A stretch of DNA of 64,000 nucleotides from Telluria mixta. Lineage in GTDB: Bacteria > Pseudomonadota > Gammaproteobacteria > Burkholderiales > Burkholderiaceae_D. Of the stretch, positions 27,126 to 34,139 are shown in pieces (the stretch's first letter is position 1; the number at the start of each line of letters is the position of its first letter). Below the pieces are notes generated by a model. That model was given only the letters and a program-made list of their open reading frames with translations. It was not told where the DNA came from and did no database searches. The stretch is from the NCBI RefSeq assembly GCF_029223865.1, contig NZ_CP119520.1, positions 2,294,001 through 2,358,000 of the forward strand, read 5' to 3'. The position numbers and the translations under genes are program-made.

Positions 27126-28810
27126 GCGGGCAGCTCCGGTTCGATCCGTTTGGTCACGAGGAAGGGCGGTATCGCGAGGGCGTGCAGCGGCATGCGGCGG
27201 AACGACGCGAGCGCTTCCTCCGGCGTTTCCACGATCGGTTCGTCCTTGCCGTTGAACGACGTGTTCAGCAGGACCGGCACGCCCGTGCGCGCATCGAAGC
27301 CCGTCAGCAGGCGGCGCAGCAGCGGGTCGTCGTCCGGGCCGACGGTCTGCAGGCGCGCGCTGCCGTCCACGTGGGTGATGGCCGGTACGCGCGCCATCAT
27401 GCCTGGTACGACCGGCGCGGCGAACTGCATGAAAGGTGAGTCACGGGGCAGGTCGAAATACTCGGCGGCCCGCTCCGCGAGCACGACGGGTGCCAGCGGG
27501 CGGAACCACTCGCGCTGCTTGACGCGCGCATTGATCCAGTCGCGGACTTCGGCCTGGCGCGGATCGGCCAGGATGCTGCGGTGGCCCAGGGCGCGCGGGC
27601 CGAATTCGCTGCCTCCCTGGTACAGGGCGAGCACGCGGCCCCGGCACAGCAGGTCGAGCATGTGGCTGCATAGGGCGTCGGCATCAGGCAGGTGGATGAT
27701 GTGAAGGTCGTCGCGGTCGGCCAGGGCGGCTTCGATGTCGTGATGTTGCGGGACGGGACCCAGGTAGTCATGGGTCCAGCGGTAGGCGCAGCCGGCGCCG
27801 GCCAGTTCCGTGAGGCCGTACAGTGCGCAGCCCAGCGCCGTGCCGGCATCGCCCGGCGCGGGCGGAATGAAGACCTGTTTGAACGGCGTTTCCCGCAACA
27901 GGCGCTCGTTGGCCGAACAGTTCAGCGCCGTGCCGCCGGCGAAGCACAGGTTGTCCAGCCCCGTCTCCGCATGCAGCCAGCGGGCCACCGCCAGGATGGC
28001 ATCCTCGAAGGCGCGCTGGCCCGCGGCCGCCAGGTTGGCGCAATCGGCGAAGGTGACGCCCGGCTGGCCGTAGCGGAACCGTTCGTGGTCACGCAGGATC
28101 TCGCGCCAGGCCGCCGGCAACGTCACCTGCCCGCCTTCGACGGTCAGCGGCGGCAGGCCCAGCGCATGCGGCTGGCCATGCGGGGCGAGCCCCATCACCT
28201 TGCCTTCGTTGCCTTCGCCGGGAAAGATGGCCTGCGTCAGCAGGAAATAAAACATGCCGAGGCCGACGAGGCGCATGTCGTCCCGGTCCCACAGGTGCTT
28301 GCCGATGCAGTGCACGCGTTCGCGGTCGGCGCGGTAGAACGAGGCGACTTCGCGCCAGTCGCCCGGCACGTATGTCGCGCCGCTCCAGTGGTCGGTGAGG
28401 TCTGCGACCGGGCTCCCCTGGCCGTCGATGACCATGACGGCGGCCTCGCGGAAGGGCGATGGGTGGAACACGCTGTATAGGTGCGCCAGGTGGTGCGAGA
28501 TGCGTGCATGCCGGCAGCCAGGGGCGAGGCGCAGCGTCGCGCCGAGCTCCGCGTCGTACCGGGCCTGGTGGCGCGCTTCATCGTCGCACGAAAAGCATTC
28601 GACCACGATGTCGATGGGCCGCTCCGGCCACGGCAGGCGCGGTCCGTAATGGTCGCTGACGTCGCCCGGCCGGCCCCAATGGTGCTTGTGGCGCGTGAGC
28701 CGTTCCTTCTGGATGGCCCACGGCAGCTTGGAGCCCTGCATCAGGCAGGCACTGGCGTCCTGGGTCCGGTTAATACCGAGCACGACGGGAACATCGTTCA
28801 TCACGCTCAT
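27122..28810 (-). CDS. NodU/CmcH-type carbamoyltransferase
   Basis: The 562-residue protein transfers a carbamoyl group from carbamoyl phosphate to a hydroxyl, as NodU does on Nod factors. The N-terminal Kae1-like domain shows LGINRTQDASACL, the metal-binding HHLAHLYSVFHPSPF, VMVIDGQGS and FAGGTALNCSANERL. The C-terminal YrdC-like domain has GGSEFGPRALGHRSILADPR and VLLNTSFNGKDEPIVETPEEA, both family hallmarks. GGAGG precedes the ATG. It heads an operon with a dimethylformamidase-like gene and a GT9 gene, so a carbamoylated surface sugar is the likely product. Confidence 0.92.
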   Translation of the reverse strand: MSVMNDVPVVLGINRTQDASACLMQGSKLPWAIQKERLTRHKHHWGRPGDVSDHYGPRLPWPERPIDIVVECFSCDDEARHQARYDAELGATLRLAPGCRHARISHHLAHLYSVFHPSPFREAAVMVIDGQGSPVADLTDHWSGATYVPGDWREVASFYRADRERVHCIGKHLWDRDDMRLVGLGMFYFLLTQAIFPGEGNEGKVMGLAPHGQPHALGLPPLTVEGGQVTLPAAWREILRDHERFRYGQPGVTFADCANLAAAGQRAFEDAILAVARWLHAETGLDNLCFAGGTALNCSANERLLRETPFKQVFIPPAPGDAGTALGCALYGLTELAGAGCAYRWTHDYLGPVPQHHDIEAALADRDDLHIIHLPDADALCSHMLDLLCRGRVLALYQGGSEFGPRALGHRSILADPRQAEVRDWINARVKQREWFRPLAPVVLAERAAEYFDLPRDSPFMQFAAPVVPGMMARVPAITHVDGSARLQTVGPDDDPLLRRLLTGFDARTGVPVLLNTSFNGKDEPIVETPEEALASFRRMPLHALAIPPFLVTKRIEPELPA

Positions 28811-28953
28811 CGTTTCCTCCGCGTTGGGTTGCGATGCAACGGTCCTGCTGAGGCTTGGAGCACGATGAGCTGGATTAGTTCATCCATTCGCGCGGCGGGG
28901 CGGCGGCCTGAACGGCGCGGCGAAACCCGGTATCATCGATGGGAGTCCCCTTG

Positions 28954-29790
28954 ATGACCGGATACCCCATGCTCCAGACGCCCGCCTCGTTCACGCCCCT
29001 GATGGCTCCGCAGCAGGATGCCGCCCCGCTGTCCTTCGTCTTCCACGGCGGGCGGCTGCTCGTGCGCGAGGTCGACCTCGGCCTGCCCGACGAGGCCGCG
29101 GTGCGCAGCCTCGCGCTCGACCCGCCGCGCCTGCAGCCGGTGGGCCTGCTGGATAACCGTTATTGCCAGACCGCCTGGGTCGACGATGAAGCCCTGGCGC
29201 CGCCCGGCTATGCGTGGCGTGGGTTGCGCTCGCTGTTCGGCGAGTTCGACGAAGGGCACCTCGGCGTGGCCGCGCGCGCCTGCCAGATCGCCGAATGGGC
29301 GCGCACCCACCGCTTCTGCGGCGCCTGCGGCAGCGGCACCGTGCTGGCGGCGGGGGAGCGCTGCTTCAAGTGCGCGAACTGCGGGCACATGGCCTATCCG
29401 CGTATCTCGCCGGCGATGATGGTCCTGATCCGCAACGGCGACAAGGTGCTGCTGGCGCTGCATACGCAATCCGCGGTAAAACGCTTCGTGCCGCTGGCCG
29501 GCTTCCTGGAAGCGGGCGAGACGATCGAGGAAGCCGTGCACCGCGAAGTGTTCGAGGAAGTCGGCCTGCGCGTGCACAACCTGCGCTATTTCGGCAGCCA
29601 GTCGTGGCCGTTCCCGCACTCGCTGATGATCGCATTCACGGCCGATTACCTGGACGGCGACATCCGTACCGACCCCAACGAGATCAGCGAGGCGCGCTGG
29701 TTCGGCCCGGGTGACGAATGGCCGGAGCGCGTGCCGCACGTCTCGATCTCGAGCATGCTGGTCGACAGCCACCGGCCGCCGGGACGCTGA
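28954..29790 (+). CDS. nudC: NAD(+) diphosphatase / NAD-cap RNA hydrolase
   Basis: The Nudix enzyme cleaves NAD(H) and removes NAD caps from RNA. The 278-residue product (start at 28954, GGAG eight bases upstream; 28939 is also open) has the four-Cys zinc site CGACGSGT...CFKCANCG at about 119-140, the Nudix box in GFLEAGETIEEAVHREVFEE (continuing VGL), and SQSWPFPHS just after it. The last motif is the NudC-specific SQPWPFPxS with Ser in place of Pro. The 128-base gap from the divergent carbamoyltransferase gene presumably holds both promoters. Confidence 0.95.
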   Translation: MTGYPMLQTPASFTPLMAPQQDAAPLSFVFHGGRLLVREVDLGLPDEAAVRSLALDPPRLQPVGLLDNRYCQTAWVDDEALAPPGYAWRGLRSLFGEFDEGHLGVAARACQIAEWARTHRFCGACGSGTVLAAGERCFKCANCGHMAYPRISPAMMVLIRNGDKVLLALHTQSAVKRFVPLAGFLEAGETIEEAVHREVFEEVGLRVHNLRYFGSQSWPFPHSLMIAFTADYLDGDIRTDPNEISEARWFGPGDEWPERVPHVSISSMLVDSHRPPGR

Positions 29791-29806
29791 CGGCCAGCCG
29801 CTCAGC

Positions 29807-30679
29807 TCATGGCGTGGACGTGGCCGCGATCTTGCCTTCCACGCGCAGCGCCAGCGACGTTTCTTCCGGCCGGGTACCCGTGCTGCGCATGCGCACGACG
29901 CGCTGCATCAGGTCGAACCAGAAGGGGGCGCCGAACAGCGCGGTCGACGCGGTGACGATCCAGCCGGCGACCTGCAGCGCGAAATCGGCATTGGCTACCG
30001 GAGGAAACCGCGTCCAGCCGATCGGCAGCGCCATCAGGGCGTCGAATACGGCCGGGTCGAGCGCGCCGGGCGCGTCATGGAGATGCGCCGTGAGGGCCGG
30101 CTGTTGCCACAGCGTGCGGAACAGGTGGATGCTGTCGATGTTGAACAGGATCGCCAGCAGCAGCGCCAGCAGCAGGGAGATCAGCAACTGGCGCCGTTTA
30201 TAAGTGCCGGACATGCGCGCCATGGCGTTGTCGAACCAGCCGGCCAGCATGTCCTGGAATTGCTGCAGGTCGCGCGCGCGCCCGTACAGCCCGCGCATCA
30301 TCTGCCTGACCTGCGGATCGGGGATCGCCTCGATCGCGTTAGAGAGCTGGACGAAGTCGCCCGGCACTTTCCAGAGGCTGTCCACCAGCGCAATCGCAAA
30401 ATGCGCCGGTTCGATGTACGATGGCCGCGTACGTATGTCGCGCTCGCTCGGCTGGGTGCCGTCCGTGTGCGGATTCACCAGCGGATGCAGGTAGACGGCG
30501 CGCGCCAGCCCGTCGAAGCGCGGGTCGTTGAGCATGCTCTTGACGCCCGCCAGCAGGGTGTTGGCACGCAGCCGGAACGCCGCGGCCAGCGCTTCCTGCA
30601 AGGTGCTGACGATCAAGGCGACCGTGCCATAACAAAATGTCAGGCCGATCGCGACTTCCAGGACGGTGCTCCCAAGCAT
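29807..30679 (-). CDS. integral membrane protein of unknown function
   Basis: The start at 30679 follows GGAGA by six bases; longer frames lack a site. The 290-residue protein has an N-terminal hydrophobic helix (VAIGLTFCYGTVALIVSTLQ), a soluble region with AVYLHPLVNP and AHFAIALVDSL, a strong second helix (LLISLLLALLLAILFNI, about 170-190) and a third near 245-265 (VAGWIVTASTALFGAPFWF). I recognise a type of conserved bacterial membrane protein but no function. It is convergent with nudC and divergent from folE. Confidence 0.7.
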   Translation of the reverse strand: MLGSTVLEVAIGLTFCYGTVALIVSTLQEALAAAFRLRANTLLAGVKSMLNDPRFDGLARAVYLHPLVNPHTDGTQPSERDIRTRPSYIEPAHFAIALVDSLWKVPGDFVQLSNAIEAIPDPQVRQMMRGLYGRARDLQQFQDMLAGWFDNAMARMSGTYKRRQLLISLLLALLLAILFNIDSIHLFRTLWQQPALTAHLHDAPGALDPAVFDALMALPIGWTRFPPVANADFALQVAGWIVTASTALFGAPFWFDLMQRVVRMRSTGTRPEETSLALRVEGKIAATSTP

Positions 30680-30828
30680 GGCTGTTCTCCGCGCAGTGAC
30701 AAGGACCTCGACTACGCTAGCGCATCCGCCACAGTCCGGCTTTCGTTTTGCGCAAGGAAGCCGCCGGCATCTGTGGATCCGCTCCATTTTCTATATACTC
30801 TCGGCAATCGAAAATTTTAGGGTTAACC

Positions 30829-31395
30829 ATGTCTGACAAAGAAGTCTTCACCGAGAACGACTGGCGCCGCCTGCTGGTAAGCCTTGGCGAAGATCCCAAC
30901 CGCTCCGGCCTGCACGAGACGCCCGCGCGTGTCGCCAAGGCCTGGAAACACTGGACTTCCGGCTACGACCAGGATCCGGTCGAGATCCTCAAGGCGTTCG
31001 AAGACGGCGCCGAGGAATACAACGAATTGATCGTCGTGCGCGGCATTCCGGTCTACAGCCATTGCGAACACCACCTGGCGCCGTTCTTCGGCAAGGCGAC
31101 GGTGGGCTATCTGCCGAACGGCAAGATCGTCGGGCTGTCGAAGCTGACGCGTCTCGTCGACGTGTTTTCCAAGCGCCTGCAGGTGCAGGAACGCTTGACG
31201 GTCCAGATCGCCAACACGCTGATGGAAGTGCTGGAACCGAAGGCCGTGGGCGTGGTCATCAAGTGCCGCCACATGTGCATGGAGAGCCGCGGCATCCGCA
31301 CGCCGGGCGAGGAAACCATCACGTCGACCCTGCTGGGCGAACTGCAGCCGAACCTGGCGCTGCGCACCGAGTTCCTGTCGCTGGCCCGCGACTGA
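30829..31395 (+). CDS. folE: GTP cyclohydrolase I
   Basis: The enzyme converts GTP to 7,8-dihydroneopterin triphosphate, the first step of folate synthesis, in the cytoplasm as a decamer. The 188-residue product contains DPNRSGLHETPARVAKAW, the zinc/active-site stretch YSHCEHHLAPFFGKATVGY and the second zinc-ligand segment IKCRHMCMESRGIR. A TATACT -10-like hexamer lies at 30794-30799. The ribosome-binding site (TTAGGG) is weak. A perfect hairpin follows the stop. Confidence 0.96.
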   Translation: MSDKEVFTENDWRRLLVSLGEDPNRSGLHETPARVAKAWKHWTSGYDQDPVEILKAFEDGAEEYNELIVVRGIPVYSHCEHHLAPFFGKATVGYLPNGKIVGLSKLTRLVDVFSKRLQVQERLTVQIANTLMEVLEPKAVGVVIKCRHMCMESRGIRTPGEETITSTLLGELQPNLALRTEFLSLARD

Positions 31396-31415
31396 CGGTC
31401 GCCCGACCCCGCACG

Positions 31416-31442
31416 CATGGCGCCTGAAAAAAAGGCGCCATG
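31416..31442. terminator. A-looped perfect hairpin after folE
   Basis: CATGGCGCCT / AGGCGCCATG form a perfect 10-base stem around the loop GAAAAAA. There is no T run on either side, so termination is uncertain although the position 20 bases after folE suits it. Confidence 0.45.
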
Positions 31443-31576
31443 ATTCCGAACACGCTGCTAGACTGTATTTACTGGGCGCTCGTGTTCGAATCCGTCGCGA
31501 CAATGCGCTACGCCCCGTCGATGATCGGGAACCTGTTCCGGATCACGTGTCTCCAAGTGAATTTGAGGCGATCGAC

Positions 31577-31900
31577 ATGGCCAGGCAAACCTTTCCAAGC
31601 GATGTACCGCGTGAACAGTTCGAGACCGTGCGTGAAATGCTGGAAGCGGCCCGCCGCAAGACCCGGCCGCGCAAGCACGATCTGTACGATGTGTTCTGCG
31701 CCGTCCTGTACTTCCTCCACACCGGCAGCGCCTGGCGCAGCATGCCGCCCGAGTTCCCGCCCTGGCGTACCGTGCACGAATATTTCACGCAATGGACGAT
31801 GCTGCGTGAAGGCGACCGCACCCTGCTCGAGCAGGCGCTGGACCGGCTCGGGCGCACAGCCGAAATCGCGCGGCTGCGCCAGCTGACCGGGCAACACTGA
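31577..31900 (+). CDS. orphan IS5-type transposase N-terminal domain (DUF4096-like)
   Basis: The 107-residue protein matches the N-terminal insertion-element domain of IS5/IS402-type transposases: KHDLYDVFCAVLYFLHTGSAWRSMP, then PPWRTVHEYFTQW. The DDE catalytic domain that should follow is absent, and the frame ends with its own stop. No terminal inverted repeats or target duplication could be found around it. It may be an IS remnant or a retained DNA-binding protein. GAGG lies upstream of the chosen ATG. Confidence 0.65.
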   Translation: MARQTFPSDVPREQFETVREMLEAARRKTRPRKHDLYDVFCAVLYFLHTGSAWRSMPPEFPPWRTVHEYFTQWTMLREGDRTLLEQALDRLGRTAEIARLRQLTGQH

Positions 31901-31966
31901 TCCGGCCGCGGTGCCGGATGACCAGCCTGGCGCCTCCGGGTGTGAGCGCTATCTGGCGGAATCCCG

Positions 31967-32389
31967 CTAGCGCGCAGCCGCCGCCGAACCTTCCGCCGGC
32001 TCGAACACGAGCTTTTTCTTCGCATCCATGTGGAACACGCCGATCGGCTGGGCCTGCACATTGTCCGACGGTTCCGGCAATTTGCTGCAGGTACGGGTTT
32101 CCAGCTGCCACATCGCGTCGCCCGCGCGCAGCAGGAAGGTGTCGTCGCCCGTCGAGAACAGTTCGACGTTCAGGTCGGCCAGAGGCGTCTTGTCGAGGTC
32201 GAACTGGCGCTGGCAATCCGGCAGGCGCGACGCGATCACGCGCAGGCCCACCTGTTTGCTCCAGAAATAATCCTGCGTGACGACCACCGTCAGGGCGTGG
32301 TCGTTGCTGTCGATGGTATAGCTGGCCGATTCATTGACGCAGCCGGCCAGCAGCAAGAGCGGTGTCAACAGGAGCAAGGTGGAGCGCAT
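31967..32389 (-). CDS. small lipoprotein of unknown function
   Basis: The start at 32389 has GGAA six bases upstream and gives a lipoprotein signal MRSTLLLLTPLLLLAGC with lipobox LAGC, so the mature protein would be lipid-anchored at Cys17. The 140-residue product has a mainly beta pattern and ends in an Ala-rich tail. I do not recognise the family. It is divergent from the molybdenum hydroxylase operon; the 153-base gap presumably holds both promoters. Confidence 0.72.
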   Translation of the reverse strand: MRSTLLLLTPLLLLAGCVNESASYTIDSNDHALTVVVTQDYFWSKQVGLRVIASRLPDCQRQFDLDKTPLADLNVELFSTGDDTFLLRAGDAMWQLETRTCSKLPEPSDNVQAQPIGVFHMDAKKKLVFEPAEGSAAAAR

Positions 32390-32542
32390 GGTCATTTCCG
32401 GGTTGGCGATGCTTCTGTGCATCACTGCGCGAGTATAGCGCTTCAAACGCTTGCCGCAACGGCATGCTTCTGGCGCGCTCCCCGGTTTCTGGATTTCAGA
32501 GATGATGAACCAGCCACCCATCTCCTCGAAAGCGAGCAAAGC

Positions 32543-33121
32543 ATGCCAGACGACGACCAGAGTCTATCGGAGCAGCGCGCGCAGGGCGCGACGCTGGTCC
32601 ATGCGCCGCCGCAACCGCTCACCTTGCGGATCAATGGCGCCGAACATCACCTGACAATCGAGCCCCGCGTGACCTTGCTGGACGCGCTGCGCGAGGTGCT
32701 GGGCCTGACCGGCACCAAGAAGGGCTGCGACCGCGGCCAGTGCGGGGCCTGCACGGTTCTCGTGGATGGCCAGCGCATCAATTCCTGCCTGACCCTGGCG
32801 ATGATGCACGACGGCCGCGAGATCACGACGGTGGAAGGCCTCGGCGAGCAAGGGCAGCCGCACCCGATACAGCAGGCCTTCATGGATTGCGATGGTTTTC
32901 AGTGCGGCTATTGCACGCCGGGCCAGGTGTGTTCCGCGGTGGCGCTGCTGGACGAAGTGAAAGCAAGGCAGGCGAGCATGCTGACAGAAGGCGACCAACT
33001 GGCACCGGGCGCGCTGTCCGAGGACGAGATCCGCGAGCGCATGAGCGGCAACCTGTGCCGCTGCGGCGCGTATCCCAACATTGTCAAGGCCATCCACAGC
33101 GTGGTCTTGCGCCAGGCCTAG
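32543..33121 (+). CDS. molybdenum hydroxylase, [2Fe-2S] subunit (PaoA-like)
   Basis: The small electron-transfer subunit of an aldehyde/xanthine-oxidase-family enzyme has 192 residues. The plant-type cluster is CDRGQCGACTVLVDG followed by NSC; the second cluster is FQCGYCTPGQVC and NLCRCGAYPNI. Unlike E. coli PaoA no Tat signal precedes the domain: the product starts MPDDDQSLSEQ, so the enzyme is predicted cytoplasmic. The ribosome-binding site is weak. The FAD subunit gene follows after 10 bases. Confidence 0.9.
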   Translation: MPDDDQSLSEQRAQGATLVHAPPQPLTLRINGAEHHLTIEPRVTLLDALREVLGLTGTKKGCDRGQCGACTVLVDGQRINSCLTLAMMHDGREITTVEGLGEQGQPHPIQQAFMDCDGFQCGYCTPGQVCSAVALLDEVKARQASMLTEGDQLAPGALSEDEIRERMSGNLCRCGAYPNIVKAIHSVVLRQA

Positions 33122-33131
33122 GAGGGCGTGC

Positions 33132-34139
33132 ATGCATTCGATCTTCTACGACCGTGCGAGGGATGTGAACCACGCGCTCGAGCTGGCGCGCCAGCCGGGT
33201 GCCAAATACATCGGCGGCGGCACCAACCTGCTCGACCTGTACAAGAGCGGCATCGAAAAGCCCGTCCGCCTGATCGACGTGAGCCGGCTGGCGCTCGCCG
33301 ACATCGAAGAGACACCGGACGGTGGCCTGCGCATCGGTGCCATGGCCAGCAACACGGCGGCCGCGAATCACCCGCTCGTGCGCCAGCGCTACCGCCTGCT
33401 GTCGGAGGCGCTGCTGAACGGCGCGTCGACCCAGCTGCGCAACATGGCGACCGTCGGCGGCAACCTGCTGCAGCGCACGCGCTGTCATTACTTTACCGAT
33501 CCGACCTTCCCGCACTGTAACAAGCGCGATCCCGGCTCGGGCTGCGACGCCATCGACGGCCACAACCGCATCCACGCGATCCTGGGCGCCAGTCCGCACT
33601 GCATCGCGACCAACCCGTCCGACATGAGCGTGGCGCTCGTCGCGCTCGATGCGGTGATCCATTTGCAGGGGCCGGACGGCGCGCGGCAGGTGCCCCTCGC
33701 CGAGTTCCACCGGCTGCCGGAAGACCGCCCGCAGGACGATACGGTCATCCGCCCCGGCGAACTGATCACGGCGGTGGAATTGCCGCCGACGCCGTTTTCC
33801 CGGCATGCCCACTACCTGAAGGTGCGCGACCGGGCCAGCTATGCGTTCGCACTCGTGTCGGTGGCGGCTGCCGTCGACGTGGACGGCGACACCATCCGCG
33901 ACTTGCGTATCGTGCTGGGCGGCGTGGCCCATAAACCCTGGCGCGCGCTGGACGCGGAACAGCGATTGCGCGGCCAGTCGCTGGGTGCGCTCACCGACGA
34001 CGTGCTGGGCAAGGTTGGGGCGGATGCGGTCGCCGGCGCGCAGCCGTATGCGCACAACGCGTTCAAGGTCGACCTGGCGCAGCGTGCGGTCGCGCGGGCG
34101 CTGCGAATCGCCACGGGCGAGATGGGAGAGATGGCATGA
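33132..34139 (+). CDS. molybdenum hydroxylase, FAD-binding subunit (PaoB-like)
   Basis: The 335-residue subunit starts after AGGAGGG. FAD-binding motifs are AKYIGGGTNLLDLYKSGIE and NMATVGGNLLQRTRCHYF. The following insert with Cys residues in RCHYFTDPTFPHCNKRDPGS, plus one Cys just after it, resembles the extra [4Fe-4S] site of PaoB-type subunits. The C-terminal CO-dehydrogenase flavoprotein domain starts near HAHYLKVRDRASYAFALVSV. Its stop overlaps the start of the large subunit by four bases (ATGA). Confidence 0.9.
   Translation: MHSIFYDRARDVNHALELARQPGAKYIGGGTNLLDLYKSGIEKPVRLIDVSRLALADIEETPDGGLRIGAMASNTAAANHPLVRQRYRLLSEALLNGASTQLRNMATVGGNLLQRTRCHYFTDPTFPHCNKRDPGSGCDAIDGHNRIHAILGASPHCIATNPSDMSVALVALDAVIHLQGPDGARQVPLAEFHRLPEDRPQDDTVIRPGELITAVELPPTPFSRHAHYLKVRDRASYAFALVSVAAAVDVDGDTIRDLRIVLGGVAHKPWRALDAEQRLRGQSLGALTDDVLGKVGADAVAGAQPYAHNAFKVDLAQRAVARALRIATGEMGEMA

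Noticed and set aside
32030..32542. Longer [2Fe-2S] subunit with an N-terminal Tat signal
   Set aside because: The upstream frame is open but antisense to the lipoprotein gene and contains no twin-arginine plus hydrophobic stretch.
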